Shown: positions 48,550 to 58,390, counted from the stretch's first letter. The stretch is DNA of 64,000 bases from Burkholderiaceae bacterium (GCA_023150375.1 JAKLLA010000017.1:1-64000); one strand, 5' to 3'. The notes: generated by a model from the letters alone, not told the origin. A program made the numbers and translations.

Positions 48550-50826
48550 ATGTCGCCATTCACCTTCCTGTCCGGCCGGCGTGCGCGTGGCGGCGCCCTC
48601 GCGGCGCTGGCCCTCCTGCCGGCCCTGCCGCTGGCGGGCCCCGTGGCCGCGGCCGAGGTGGCCGCCGCCGCGCCTGCCGCCGCGGCCCCGCTGGCCGAGT
48701 TCCCGCCGCTGTTCGCGGTGCGCCTGGGCGCGGGCGAGCAGATCCGCCTGGACGGCCGCCTGGACCACCTGGCCTGGCAGCGCGCGCCGGCCTTCGAGGA
48801 CTTCGCCGAGAAGGATCCGCAGTTCGGCGCCCCGCCGGCCCAGCGCACCCGGGTGCAGGTGCTGTTCGACGACCGGGCGATCTACGTGGGCATCACCGCC
48901 TTCGACGACGCGCCCGACAGGATCCGCGCGCCACTGGTGCGGCACGACCAGGTGTTCCGCACCCAGGACTTCGTGGTGGTCTTCCTGGACGCGATCGGCC
49001 AGCGCCGGGCCGCGCAGTTCTTCCGCGTCGGCGCCTCGGGCAGCCTGGGCGACGGCATGTACACCGCCGACGACGACACCGAGGACTTCGCCCCCGACTT
49101 CGACTGGGACGCTGCGGTGCAGCAGGGGGACGGGGGCTGGACGGCGGTGCTGCGCCTGCCCTTTGCCTCGCTGCGCTTCTCGGAGGACCCGGGAGCCGTC
49201 TGGCGCATGCTGGTGGCCCGGCGCCTGCCGCGCGAGCAGTTCCACCTCTTCACCTCCGCGCCGGTGCCGCGCGAGGCGCCCAGCTTCATCCAGACCATGC
49301 CGCGCCTGGAGGGGGTGCAGCTGCCGCCGCAGCACCAGTTCCTGACGCTGCGCCCCAGCCTCACGGCCCGGCACGACAGCGCCAGCGGCACGCACTGGGA
49401 CCTGAGCCTGGACGCCAAGTGGCGTGCCAGCGCCGAGTGGGTGGTGGACGCCACCCTGAACCCGGACTTCTCGCAGGTGGCGCTGGACGTGCCCCAGCTG
49501 CGTGGCAACGAGCGCTACGCGCTGCAGCTCAGCGAGAAGCGGCCCTTCTTCTTCGAGTCCAGCGACCTGCTGCGCTCACCCACCGAGGCGCTCTACACCC
49601 GCAGCCTGACCCAGCCGCGCTGGGGCCTGCGCGGCAGCTGGCGCTCGGCCGGCCTGGCCGGCACCGCGATGGCCATCGACGACCGTGGCGGCGGCCTGGT
49701 GCTGCTGCCCGGCCCCTACGGCACCGACTACGCCGAGCAGCCGGGCTCGCAGGCCTGGGTGGCCCGGCTGCGGGCCGACCGCCCGGGTCTGCAGGGCGGC
49801 CTGGTGGCGGCGGCGCGGCGCTACGACGACGGCCGCGGGAGCAACGAGGTGGTCGGCCCGGACCTGAACTGGTCCTTCGCCGACGGCTGGCGGCTGCACG
49901 CCCAGTGGCTGCACGCCCGCAGCAGCGCGCTGCCGGACGCGCAGGGCGAGCTGCGGCGCGCCGCCGCGGTGGACGCCGACCGCGTCTACCTGCGCAGCTA
50001 CTACCAGGGCGACGCACTGGAGGCCCACCTGGGCGTGGACGACATCGGCGCGGGCTTTCGCGCCGACAGCGGCTTCGTCGGGCAGTCCGGCGTGCGGGAG
50101 TGGAAGGGCTGGCTGGCGCGGGCCTGGCGCGGCCAGCCGGGGCTGCACCGCATCGGCCTGAACGAGTTCTGGCTCAACCTCGAGCTGCAGCAGGTGCGCG
50201 ACCGCCGCACCGGCGAGGTGATCCAGGAGCGCCTGCGCCCGGGCCTGTGGGTGAACGGGCCGCGCAACTTCGAGGCCTGGCTGGAGTGGTACGGGCACGA
50301 GCGCCAGCGCCTGGCCGCTGCGGCCCCGTTGCTGGCCGAGCGCTACACCACGCTGGGCTTCATCCATTCGCCGGCGCCCTGGCTGTCGCACGTCGAGGCC
50401 AACCTCACGCAGGGCCGCCTGATCGACGCCGACCAGGGCGTGCTGCGCCCGGGTCGGCGCAGCTACCTCTTCATGCGCCTGCGCCCGCTGCCACGCCTGG
50501 AGCTCGAGCCGACGCACTCGACCGCCCGGCTCTGGGGCGGCGAGCGGCCCGGCTACCGCGAGAGCGCGCTGCAGTGGCTGGCGGTCTGGCACGTCGATGC
50601 GCGCAACCACCTGCGCGTCATCACGCAGCGCAGCCGCCTCGAGCGCGGCAGCCAGGTCGAGCCGGCCCAGCGCGTGGCCTCGCTGACCTGGAGCCGGCGG
50701 CATTCGGTGGGCACGGTGCTGCACGTCGGCGCCAGCCGCTCGCAGGCCGGCGGCCCCGAGCACCGCGTCACCGAAGGCTTCGTCAAGCTGCAGGTCGACC
50801 TGGGGGAACTGCGCGCCGGCTGGTGA
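48550..50826 (+). CDS. Exported DUF5916 protein with CBM9-like N-terminal domain
   Basis: The 758-residue protein has a signal peptide (to about residue 35), then a carbohydrate-binding family 9-like domain (from IRLDGRLDHLAWQRAPAFEDF, about 60-250), then the long beta-rich DUF5916 region with RPFFFESSDLLRSP. The C-terminal part is likely an outer-membrane barrel. Function is unknown. GACAAT ends 8 bases before the ATG with no ribosome-binding site, so the transcript may be nearly leaderless. Confidence 0.83.
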   Translation: MSPFTFLSGRRARGGALAALALLPALPLAGPVAAAEVAAAAPAAAAPLAEFPPLFAVRLGAGEQIRLDGRLDHLAWQRAPAFEDFAEKDPQFGAPPAQRTRVQVLFDDRAIYVGITAFDDAPDRIRAPLVRHDQVFRTQDFVVVFLDAIGQRRAAQFFRVGASGSLGDGMYTADDDTEDFAPDFDWDAAVQQGDGGWTAVLRLPFASLRFSEDPGAVWRMLVARRLPREQFHLFTSAPVPREAPSFIQTMPRLEGVQLPPQHQFLTLRPSLTARHDSASGTHWDLSLDAKWRASAEWVVDATLNPDFSQVALDVPQLRGNERYALQLSEKRPFFFESSDLLRSPTEALYTRSLTQPRWGLRGSWRSAGLAGTAMAIDDRGGGLVLLPGPYGTDYAEQPGSQAWVARLRADRPGLQGGLVAAARRYDDGRGSNEVVGPDLNWSFADGWRLHAQWLHARSSALPDAQGELRRAAAVDADRVYLRSYYQGDALEAHLGVDDIGAGFRADSGFVGQSGVREWKGWLARAWRGQPGLHRIGLNEFWLNLELQQVRDRRTGEVIQERLRPGLWVNGPRNFEAWLEWYGHERQRLAAAAPLLAERYTTLGFIHSPAPWLSHVEANLTQGRLIDADQGVLRPGRRSYLFMRLRPLPRLELEPTHSTARLWGGERPGYRESALQWLAVWHVDARNHLRVITQRSRLERGSQVEPAQRVASLTWSRRHSVGTVLHVGASRSQAGGPEHRVTEGFVKLQVDLGELRAGW

Positions 50827-50963
50827 ACGCTGCGCCGGTTTCGCCATACGGCTCCCGACCGCGGGAGCGGAGGGCACAGGCTCGCCGCCGCCGCCGCCTC
50901 CGGAGCCGGGAAGCTCCGTATACTTCATGGGGTATCTTGCGACGCCCTTGGATCGGACCCCCC

Positions 50964-51317
50964 ATGGACATTCCCGGCTTCCTGCGCGACAACTGGCCCC
51001 TGCTGCTCCTGGCCGCCTGGTTCGGCCATAAGTGGTGGCGCGCGCGGCGCGTCAAAGCCCTGCTGCCGACGCTGAAGCAACAGGGGGCGCTGCTGCTGGA
51101 CGTGCGCTCCGCCGCCGAGTTCGCTGCGGCCAGCGCGCCGGGCACGGTCAACATTCCCCTGGGTGAACTGAGCAGCCGCCTGGCCGAGATCCCCAGGTCC
51201 GCTCCCGTCGTGGTCGGCTGTGCCAGCGGCACCCGCAGCGGCATGGCCCGGATGCTGCTGCGCAAGAACGGCTATGCGCAGGTCTACAACATCGGGGCGT
51301 GGAAGCAGTTTCTGTGA
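50964..51317 (+). CDS. Membrane-anchored rhodanese-domain protein
   Basis: The 117-residue protein has one N-terminal membrane helix (NWPLLLLAAWFG) and a rhodanese domain with active loop CASGTRSG, so the catalytic Cys is present. Rhodaneses carry persulfide sulfur and some handle selenium. Its distance from the selenium island, with one unrelated gene between, makes that link speculative. TATACT at 50919-50924 may be its -10 box. Confidence 0.85.
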   Translation: MDIPGFLRDNWPLLLLAAWFGHKWWRARRVKALLPTLKQQGALLLDVRSAAEFAAASAPGTVNIPLGELSSRLAEIPRSAPVVVGCASGTRSGMARMLLRKNGYAQVYNIGAWKQFL

Positions 51318-51402
51318 GCTGAACCTGTGACCCACCCCTCCACGCCCACAGGCGCACGATGCGTCGTGGGCGCGGCAGATGGAACCGGGGTCGGTCCGTG
51401 TG

Positions 51403-51954
51403 TCAGTCCAGGCTGCTGATCGACTCGCCGATCACGAAGATCTCCGTGCGGCGGTTGGCCGCCCGGCCCTCCGGCGTGCCGTTGTCTGCCAGTGGCTTGC
51501 CCATGCCCAGGCCGCGGGCGGAGATGCGACTGGCGGCGACGTTGCGTTCGATCAGCGCCTGACGCACGGCCAGTGCCCGTCGTTCCGACAGGCTGTCGTT
51601 GTACGCAGCCGTGCCGACGTTGTCCGTGTGCCCCTCCACCAGGACGTTCGCCTGCGGCTTGTCCCGCAGCGCCTTGGCCAGCTTGTCCAGGAACTGCAGG
51701 CCGCCAGTCTTGACGGTGGCTTTGCCCGTGTCGAACAGCAGGCTCTCGTCGCCGGTGATCTGCGTACCGTTGCCGATCTGCTTGATGCGGACGCCGTTCT
51801 GGCTCTTCGCTTCGGCCGGGGCCTCTGCCTGCGCCGCGCGGCGCCGGCCGCCACAGCCGGGCAGCACCAGCGCACCCGCGCCGCCCAACCCCAGCCAGGT
51901 CAGCCAGGCTCGGCGGGTCGTGATGGCCGTGGCTGGAGTTGCGTGTGCGGGCAT
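51403..51954 (-). CDS. OmpA family lipoprotein
   Basis: The 183-residue protein has an RR-containing N-terminus, a hydrophobic stretch with lipobox LPGC, and a C-terminal OmpA peptidoglycan-binding domain (VEGHTDNVGTAAYNDSLSERRA, cited as residues near 107-128, and ANRRTEIFV). It would anchor the envelope to peptidoglycan. AGGAGAGGAAG precedes the ATG at 51954. It lies downstream of the Mla/Mce operon on the same strand, after a 152-base gap. Confidence 0.9.
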   Translation of the reverse strand: MPAHATPATAITTRRAWLTWLGLGGAGALVLPGCGGRRRAAQAEAPAEAKSQNGVRIKQIGNGTQITGDESLLFDTGKATVKTGGLQFLDKLAKALRDKPQANVLVEGHTDNVGTAAYNDSLSERRALAVRQALIERNVAASRISARGLGMGKPLADNGTPEGRAANRRTEIFVIGESISSLD

Positions 51955-52106
51955 GCTGGCTTCCTCTCCTGTCGATGGGTAGGACGCCAGTCTAGCGGCT
52001 GAAAGTGAAAAATGTGACGCATTGCACACGAGACTTGCCCCATCGTCAGGGTCGCCACCGTCCCGATGGCCGCACCGAGGGACCCGCGCCATGGCAGGTT
52101 GCGTGC

Positions 52107-52817
52107 TCAGCGCGCCTCGGCCACGATCTGCGCGGCCAGCCGGCGCAGCGCCTGGCGCATCGCCAGCGCCAGCGCGTCCGGCGGCGGGCCGGCCAGCGGC
52201 TGCGTCAGGCGGGTGCTGCCGACCTGCGGCGGCTGGGCGCCGTCGGGCGCCGCCAGGCTCCATTGCGCCTGCAGCAGCAGGTTGCGTCCTGAGGGGTCGG
52301 GCTGCAGCGCGAGGATCTGCAGGCGCAGCTGCCGGCCGATGCGCAGGCCGGGCGGCAGCGGGGCGCGCCAGACCTGCCCGGGCCCGCCCAGGGCGTCGGC
52401 CAGGTCCTGCTGCAGGACGCGCGGCAGCGCGTCGCGCAGCGGCTCGGCCCAGCGCAGCCCGGCGACGGGGCGCAGCCCGGCGGTGCCGTCGGGCTGCCAG
52501 ACGCGCTCGTCGTCCAGCCAGGCAGGCAGCGCCAGCGGCTCCATCAGCTGCCAGGGCCGCCCGGGAGGGCCGGGCCGATCCGTGGCCCCGGGCGGCCGGG
52601 CGGGCTCCGCGGCCGCGGGCAGATCCGGCAGGCGCAGGCGCCGCAGTTCGGGTGCGGGGCTGGCGCAGCCGGTCAGCAGCGTGGCCAGGGCAGCCGGCAG
52701 GGCGACAGGCAGCGCGAGGGGAAGGGTGAGCGCGCGGGTCAGCAGCGCCCGGCGGGTGGGCGCTGCGTGCCCATGCAGCGGCGGCGGGCAGTGGCGGGCG
52801 GCAGGCTTGGGGTTCAC
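52107..52817 (-). CDS. ABC-type transport auxiliary lipoprotein (PqiC-like)
   Basis: The 236-residue protein has an N-terminal signal ending in lipobox LTGC, then the PqiC/LptE-like fold (WAEPLRDALPRVLQQDLADAL, residues near 124-144). It closes an Mce operon, as PqiC does with PqiB, and probably supports lipid transfer at the outer membrane. Twelve bases separate it from the MlaD-like gene. Confidence 0.87.
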   Translation of the reverse strand: MNPKPAARHCPPPLHGHAAPTRRALLTRALTLPLALPVALPAALATLLTGCASPAPELRRLRLPDLPAAAEPARPPGATDRPGPPGRPWQLMEPLALPAWLDDERVWQPDGTAGLRPVAGLRWAEPLRDALPRVLQQDLADALGGPGQVWRAPLPPGLRIGRQLRLQILALQPDPSGRNLLLQAQWSLAAPDGAQPPQVGSTRLTQPLAGPPPDALALAMRQALRRLAAQIVAEAR

Positions 52818-52829
52818 GCGGGCTCCGGT

Positions 52830-53909
52830 TCAGCGCGGATCGCCGGGTTCGGGGGTGGCCGGGGCGGCCGTGGCAGCCGGGGCGGCCGGGGCGCCGCGCA
52901 GCAGGGCATCGGGGTGGTCGCGTAGCAGCTCGGCCAGCTCGCGCAGCGAGCGGGCGGCGCGGCCCACCTCGCCGACGCTGCGCTGCAGCTCCGGGGTCAG
53001 GCTGGATTCGTCGCCCAGCGTGCGGCGCAGCAGCGCGGCGCTGCGCGCCAGCTCCTCGGCGGCCTGCTGCCAGGCCTGCGGCAGCGGGGCCTGCGGGGCC
53101 AGCGTGGCCTCGGCCCGGGCGGCGGCCGCGCCGATCTGCCCGGCGGCGCTGGCGGCCTGCTCGCCGGCCCGGGCCAGGTCGCCGGCGGCCTGCCGGCCCT
53201 GCGCCAGGGTGGCCTGGGCCGACTTCGCCAGCGGGCCGACCTGGCGCTGCAGTGCCTGCGCCAGCTCGCCCAGGCGCTGCGCAGCCTGGCCGAGCTGTGC
53301 CAGCGTCTGTTCGGTGCGCGCACCGCCGGCCAGGCTGCGCAGCGCTGCAGCGGCACCACGGGCCTCCTGCAGCAGGCCGTCCAGGTCGAGCCGGGCGATC
53401 TGCTCCTGCAGCGACAGCGGCGCGGTCACGGTGGGAATCTCCGGCAGGCCGTCGCGGCGTGGCGCCACGGCGGCCGTCGCCCCCGCCGGCGGCGGCCCCA
53501 GGTCGAGCTCGATGTAGCGCTGCCCGGTCAGCAGGCTGCTGGTGGCCAGCTGCGCGCTCAGGCCGCGCTGCAGCAGCCGGGGCAGGGCGGCCGCCTCCGG
53601 CTGGGCCGCGGCGCCGAGCAGGCGGTCGAGCATCGGGCCTTCCAGCGTCACCTCCACCGGCAGGCGCAGTGCACCGCCGGGGCCGTCGTGCGCGACCCCG
53701 ATGCCGGTCACGCTGCCCACCGGCAGGCCACGGAACAGCACCGGCGCGCCCGGCGCCAGCCCGTACAGCGAGCCTTCGAAGTGCAGCAGGGCGCGTTCGC
53801 TGCGCTCGAACACGCGCAGGCCGAACACCGTCACCACCGCAGCCAGCAGTAGCGCCAGGCCGAGCAGCGTGAACAGGCCGAGCCGCCAGGCGCGCCGGAG
53901 ATCGGTCAT
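52830..53909 (-). CDS. MlaD/Mce domain protein
   Basis: The 359-residue protein has one N-terminal membrane helix and one Mce domain (LYGLAPGAPVLFRGLPVGSV, residues near 48-67). A long Ala/Gln-rich helical C-terminus, likely coiled coil, follows (about 190-340). It forms the periplasmic ring of a lipid transporter. Its ATG overlaps the stop of the ATPase gene (ATGA). Confidence 0.9.
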   Translation of the reverse strand: MTDLRRAWRLGLFTLLGLALLLAAVVTVFGLRVFERSERALLHFEGSLYGLAPGAPVLFRGLPVGSVTGIGVAHDGPGGALRLPVEVTLEGPMLDRLLGAAAQPEAAALPRLLQRGLSAQLATSSLLTGQRYIELDLGPPPAGATAAVAPRRDGLPEIPTVTAPLSLQEQIARLDLDGLLQEARGAAAALRSLAGGARTEQTLAQLGQAAQRLGELAQALQRQVGPLAKSAQATLAQGRQAAGDLARAGEQAASAAGQIGAAAARAEATLAPQAPLPQAWQQAAEELARSAALLRRTLGDESSLTPELQRSVGEVGRAARSLRELAELLRDHPDALLRGAPAAPAATAAPATPEPGDPR

Positions 53910-54772
53910 GCCGACGCCTCCACCGCGTCCGCAGGGTCCGCCGGGCCTGCTGCCGGACCTGCCGGGCTCGCCGCTGCGGCGACGCGCAGCGGTCGCACCG
54001 CCCGCCCGCGTGCCAGGAACTCTCGCACTGGCGCCGGCCCCTGTGCCAGCAGGGCGGCGGGGGTGTCGAAGGCGGTCATGGTCTGCTCCTGTTCGTCGAG
54101 AAACAGCGCCCGGTCGGCCACCGCGAAGACGCTGTCGATGTCGTGCGTGACCATCACCACCGTGCGGCCGAGGTCGTCGCGCAGGTGGCCGATCAGCTCG
54201 TCCAGCCGCGTCGCGTTGGGCGGATCCAGCCCCGAGGAGGGCTCGTCCAGGTACAGCAGCGCCGGGTCCAGCACCAGCGCCCGGGCGATCGCGGCGCGCT
54301 TGCGCATGCCTCCGCTCAGCGCCGAGGGCGCCAGGTCGAAGCCGCCGGGCAGCCCCACCAGCGACAGCTTGTGGCGGGCGCGCCGTTCGCGCTCGGCGGC
54401 CGGCCAGTCGGTGAACAGGCGCATCGGCAGCATCAGATTCTCGCCCACGCTCATCGAGCTCCACAGCGCGCCGGCCTGGAACATCACGCCGAAGCGGCGC
54501 CGCAGCGCGTCGCGGGTGGCTGCGTCGCAGTGGTGGAAGTCGTGCGCGCCGTAACACACCCGCCCGGCCAGCGGCGCCTGCAGCCCGATCAGGTGGCGCA
54601 GCAGCGTGCTCTTGCCGCAGCCGCTGGCGCCGACGATGGCCAGCACCTCGCCGCGCCGCACCGAGAAGGTCAGGTCGCGCTGCACCACGCGGCCTTCGTG
54701 TCCCACGGTCAGCCCCTCCACGCGCAGCAGCGGCAGCGTGGGGTCGTCGTGCAGCAGGTCGGCGGGCGCCAT
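53906..54772 (-). CDS. Mla-type ABC transporter ATP-binding protein (MlaF-like)
   Basis: The 288-residue ATPase has Walker A GASGCGKST, the Mla-type signature LSGGMRKR and Walker B LYLDEPSSGLDP. The M-R-K-R form of the signature is typical of ATPases serving MlaE permeases. It lies between mlaE-like and mlaD-like genes. The C-terminal Ala/Pro-rich tail is longer than usual. Confidence 0.9.
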   Translation of the reverse strand: MAPADLLHDDPTLPLLRVEGLTVGHEGRVVQRDLTFSVRRGEVLAIVGASGCGKSTLLRHLIGLQAPLAGRVCYGAHDFHHCDAATRDALRRRFGVMFQAGALWSSMSVGENLMLPMRLFTDWPAAERERRARHKLSLVGLPGGFDLAPSALSGGMRKRAAIARALVLDPALLYLDEPSSGLDPPNATRLDELIGHLRDDLGRTVVMVTHDIDSVFAVADRALFLDEQEQTMTAFDTPAALLAQGPAPVREFLARGRAVRPLRVAAAASPAGPAAGPADPADAVEASA

Positions 54773-54777
54773 GCGGA

Positions 54778-55560
54778 TCAGTACCCCAGCGAGGTGAAGA
54801 ACACCGTGGTCGCGCAGGCCGCCGCGACGATCCACACCAGCGCCTTGACCACCGCGCGGGTGGTGGCCTCGCCCACCGCCTCGGCGTCGCGGCCGGCGTA
54901 CAGGCCCTCGCGGCAGCCGGCCAGCGCCACCAGCGCGGCGTAGACCAGCGCCTTGAACTGGCCGATCCACAGGTGCGTCCAGGTCAGCGCCTTCAGGCTG
55001 CCGTGCAGGTACTCCGCCGCCGGCACGCCGAAGGCGCCCACTGCGGCCGGCAGCCCGGCCAGCACGCCGGCCAGCATGCCGAAGCCCACCAGCAGCGGCG
55101 TCACCAGCAGCAGCGCCAGCAGCCGCGGCAGCACCAGGTGGTCCACCGGGTCCACGCCCAGCACACGCAGCGCGTCGATCTCCTCGTGCGACTGCATGCT
55201 GCCCAGTTCGGCGGCGAAGGCCGCCCCCAGTCGGCCCGCCAGGATCACCCCGGTCATCAGCCCGCCGAGCTCGCGCACCATGCCCACCGTCACCACGTCG
55301 GCGATGTAGGCCTGCGCGCCGATGCGCTCGAGCTGCGCGCCGCCCATGTAGGCCAGCATCAGCCCGACCAGGAAGCAGGTCAGCAGCACGATCGGCAGCG
55401 CCAGCGGGCCGGTGCGGTCGAGCTGCTGCAGCAGGTCGCGCCCCTGCATGCGGCTGCGCCCGCGCAGCAGCCGTCCCGTGGCCAGCAGCACCTCGCCGAA
55501 GAAGGTGAGCGTGAGCTGGGCCGACGACGGGCGGCGGTAGGGCGTGGGCAGATCCGGCAC
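54778..55560 (-). CDS. MlaE family lipid ABC transporter permease
   Basis: The 260-residue permease has five or six helices and the conserved VRELGGLMTGVILAGRLGAAFAAELG segment (near residues 95-120) with EEIDALRVLGVDP. I chose GTG 55560 because it gives the family length; the frame stays open to 55815 but without similarity. It heads the four-gene Mce operon and diverges from the UPF0114 gene. Confidence 0.87.
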   Translation of the reverse strand: MPDLPTPYRRPSSAQLTLTFFGEVLLATGRLLRGRSRMQGRDLLQQLDRTGPLALPIVLLTCFLVGLMLAYMGGAQLERIGAQAYIADVVTVGMVRELGGLMTGVILAGRLGAAFAAELGSMQSHEEIDALRVLGVDPVDHLVLPRLLALLLVTPLLVGFGMLAGVLAGLPAAVGAFGVPAAEYLHGSLKALTWTHLWIGQFKALVYAALVALAGCREGLYAGRDAEAVGEATTRAVVKALVWIVAAACATTVFFTSLGY

Positions 55561-55762
55561 GGTGCGGATGATGCCTGGGCCCGGGCCGCTGCGGCACCGC
55601 CGATGGCCCCCGGATAGGCCCGTGGCACACGCCCGCCACCCGGATGTGGACAATGCGGCCGGCCGACGCCGCGGCACGCTGGCCTGCGGGTGCGGGTCGC
55701 ATCCCGGAACCTGCGCCCATCGGCCGGATCTCCCTCTCGCTCTGCCCTCGAGGAAACCACTC

Positions 55763-56281
55763 ATGGAGAAAATGCTCTCGGCCGTCGGATCGCTGCTGTA
55801 CGGCATGCGGTTCACGATGATGTTCTTCTACGTCGGCCTGGTGGTCATCATCATCGGCATCCTGGGCAAGTTCCTGGTCGAGACCTACAAGCTGATGACC
55901 ACGCTGCTCTTCGGCGACCTCGAGAAGATCGGCCTCATCATCAAGGTGCTCGAACTGGTGGACATGACCATGGTCGCCCAGCTGGTCTGGGTGGTGGCGC
56001 TGGCGGGGATCTCCCTGTTCGTCACCACCGGTCACTTCGACAACCGCAACATCGCCAAGCCCGACTGGCTGGACCACGTCAACACGTACAACCTGAAGCT
56101 GAAGCTGGCCTTCGCGATCATCTCCATCTCGGGCGTGCACGCATTGAAGACCTACCTGAGCGGCGACCTGAACCTGGAGAGCATCCAGATCATCACCCTC
56201 GTGGCCGTCATCCATTTCACCTTCGTGCTCTCGGCCATCGGCATCTCCTACGCGGAGAAGCTCACCCGGGAACAGCACTGA
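55763..56281 (+). CDS. UPF0114 (YqhA) family membrane protein
   Basis: The 172-residue protein has three or four membrane helices and the family segments YGMRFTMMFFYVGLVVIIIG (residues 13-32) and LELVDMTMVAQLVW. Function is unknown. The ATG is preceded by GAGGAAA. It diverges from the Mce operon across about 200 bases in which I see no clear promoter. Confidence 0.88.
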   Translation: MEKMLSAVGSLLYGMRFTMMFFYVGLVVIIIGILGKFLVETYKLMTTLLFGDLEKIGLIIKVLELVDMTMVAQLVWVVALAGISLFVTTGHFDNRNIAKPDWLDHVNTYNLKLKLAFAIISISGVHALKTYLSGDLNLESIQIITLVAVIHFTFVLSAIGISYAEKLTREQH

Positions 56282-56383
56282 GGCCGTTCCGCCGAGCACA
56301 AGGCAACGAGGCGCCGGGGCCGGCATGACAGGTGGCGCGCGCCTGCCGGCACGGGCCCTGCCCCATCGACGCAGGAGACATCG

Positions 56384-57259
56384 ATGCGCTTTGCCATCCT
56401 TCTCATCGCACTGGCGTCCGGGCCCTGGGCGGCCGCGGCCCGGCCCGCCGGCGGCGTGGCCGTGAACCCCGCCGCCACCCCTGTCGCAACCTCTGCCGCC
56501 AACCCCGCCGGAATCGACTGGCAGCCCGTCGGCGGCTTCGCCATGGCCCGCACCGAAACCACCGTCGGCCAGTTCCGCCGCTACGTGCAGGCCACCGGCC
56601 GCCTCACCCGGGCCGAACGCCAGGGCGGCGGCGAGGTCTACGAGGCCGGCTGGGTGCGCCAGCCTGGCTGGACCTGGCAAACCCCCTTCGGCGCGCCGGC
56701 CGCCGATGACGAGCCCGCGGTGCACCTGGGCTTCGACGAGGCGCAGGCCTTCTGCCGCTGGGCCGGTGGCCGGCTGCCCCGCGACGAGGAATGGGTACAG
56801 GCGGCCTACCTCGAGCAGCGCGCCGACCCGCCGGCGGGCTTCGAGCGCGGCCGGCGCTACGCCTTCCCCAGCGGCGCAAGCCCGGCGGGTGCCCAGTGCC
56901 TGGACGACTGCGGCAGCGCCGCCCGCACGCGTGCCCTGCGCCACGGGGCCACCCTGTGGCGCGGCCACGGCCATGCCCGCGTCGGCCAGACCCCGGCGGG
57001 CGTCAACGGCCTGCACGACATGGGCGGCAACGTCTGGGAGTGGGTCGACGAGCCCCCCAGCGCCCCCGCCGAGGCCGAGCACCGCACCCGCGGCGGCTCC
57101 TGGTGGTACGGCCAGGCGCAGATGCGGGAAGGGCACCTGCAGGGCAAGCCGGGGCACACCGCGGTGGTCTACATCGGGTTCCGCTGCCTGCGCGAGTCGT
57201 CGGCCGGCCCCGCGGCGCCGCAGGCGGCCACCGGCTCCCCCGGTCCGACGGGCGCCTGA
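56384..57259 (+). CDS. Exported formylglycine-generating-enzyme-fold (SUMF1) protein
   Basis: The 291-residue protein has a signal peptide (1-19) and one FGE-sulfatase domain: ARTETTVGQFRRYVQATG, GGRLPRDEEWVQAA, GGNVWEWV, RGGSWWY and GFRCLRE appear in order. It shares this fold with the C-terminal half of SenA but lacks the DinB-like iron domain and is exported, so it is not part of the selenoneine pathway. No sulfatase gene is adjacent. Confidence 0.85.
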   Translation: MRFAILLIALASGPWAAAARPAGGVAVNPAATPVATSAANPAGIDWQPVGGFAMARTETTVGQFRRYVQATGRLTRAERQGGGEVYEAGWVRQPGWTWQTPFGAPAADDEPAVHLGFDEAQAFCRWAGGRLPRDEEWVQAAYLEQRADPPAGFERGRRYAFPSGASPAGAQCLDDCGSAARTRALRHGATLWRGHGHARVGQTPAGVNGLHDMGGNVWEWVDEPPSAPAEAEHRTRGGSWWYGQAQMREGHLQGKPGHTAVVYIGFRCLRESSAGPAAPQAATGSPGPTGA

Positions 57260-57279
57260 AGGGCCCCTGACTGCGCGGC

Positions 57280-58305
57280 TCAGCGCGGCGCTGACGCCGG
57301 GTCCACTGCTGCCGAGGCTTCGGCCGCGGCCGCAGCCCCGGCATGCCAGCGCAGCAGCCAGTCCTGCACCGCCTGGCGCACCGGTGCCTGCGCCACCGCC
57401 AGCAGCAGGTGCCCGCCGTGGTCGAAGGCGACCAGCCGCGCCCCGGGGATCGTGCGCTCACCGGCCAGCGCATTGCCGAAGACCTGCAGGCTGTCGTCCC
57501 GGGCATGCAGCAGCAGCGTGGGCGCGCGGATCGCGGCCAGTTGCACGGCCTGCGGCATCGCGGCCCGGTTGTCGAAGGCGGCCCCGGCGGCGCGCCGTGA
57601 TGCGGGGTGCATGCCGTCCACCAGCCGATCGACCAGGGCGCGCTGCGCCGGCGACAGGCCGGCGCGCACCTTGGCGTCGGCCCCCATCAGCCCCAGGAAG
57701 CCGTCGCGCCAGAGCGTGGTCAGCCCCCAGTAGCGCCAGTCCTGCTGGAACAGCGCCTTCAGCGCATCGCCCTGGCGACCGGCCTGTGCCTGGGCCGGGT
57801 CCTGCGTGCCCGTGACGCCCGCCGAGATCAGCACCAGCGCACTCACCCGCTGCGGGAAGCGCGCCGCGAACAGCAGCGCCGACGGCCCGCCGTGCGAGAA
57901 GGCCAGCACCGCCACCCGATCGATCCCCAGGTGATCCAGCAGGCGGGCGTAGGCCTGCGCCTGCGCGTCGAAGTCGGCCTGCGGCGGCAGGCTCGAACGC
58001 AGGTAGCCGAAACGCGACGGCGCCACCCAACGCCACTCGGCCTGCAGCGCCGCTTGCGCCAGCAGCTCGCCCTGGTCGAAACCCCCGCCGCTGCCGTGCA
58101 CCACCAGCACCGGCGGCCCCCGATCGCCGCCGCCGACGCGGGACTCCACCCGGCCCCAGGCGGTCTCCAGCAACTCGCTGCGCCCCTCCACCCGAAGGCG
58201 CGCCTGCGCCATCTCGCGCTGAAACTCGCGCACCCCCCAACCCGCCAGCAGGGCTGCCCCGACCCCCAGGGCCGCCAGGCCCGCCACCCACAGCCGCTTC
58301 GCCAT
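57280..58305 (-). CDS. Membrane-anchored alpha/beta hydrolase
   Basis: The 341-residue protein has an N-terminal membrane helix (LWVAGLAALGVGAALLAGWG, 4-23), the oxyanion segment VVHGSGGGFDQG, the nucleophile elbow LAFSHGGPS, an acid in LHARDDSLQVFG and the catalytic His in FDHGGHLL. ATG 58305 is chosen because AAGAGGCAG precedes it. It is the last chromosomal gene before the CRISPR array. Substrate unknown. Confidence 0.88.
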   Translation of the reverse strand: MAKRLWVAGLAALGVGAALLAGWGVREFQREMAQARLRVEGRSELLETAWGRVESRVGGGDRGPPVLVVHGSGGGFDQGELLAQAALQAEWRWVAPSRFGYLRSSLPPQADFDAQAQAYARLLDHLGIDRVAVLAFSHGGPSALLFAARFPQRVSALVLISAGVTGTQDPAQAQAGRQGDALKALFQQDWRYWGLTTLWRDGFLGLMGADAKVRAGLSPAQRALVDRLVDGMHPASRRAAGAAFDNRAAMPQAVQLAAIRAPTLLLHARDDSLQVFGNALAGERTIPGARLVAFDHGGHLLLAVAQAPVRQAVQDWLLRWHAGAAAAAEASAAVDPASAPR

Positions 58306-58390
58306 CGCATCTGCCTCTTGGGCACACACTGTCGGCCTGGGGCCCCGGTGACGCGTTGCGCCCGGTCAAGCCGGGCGGCCCGCGGTGGGG

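Noticed and set aside
47553-50964. Upstream extension of the rhodanese frame to 1254 codons
   Set aside because: Everything before ATG 50964 is out of frame with the ATP-grasp and DUF5916 genes and is compositionally biased; only the last 117 residues match a family.
56384-57259. FGE-fold protein considered as a second EgtB/SenA enzyme
   Set aside because: It has a signal peptide and no DinB-like half with the HxxxHxE iron motif, so it cannot carry out the EgtB or SenA reaction as known.
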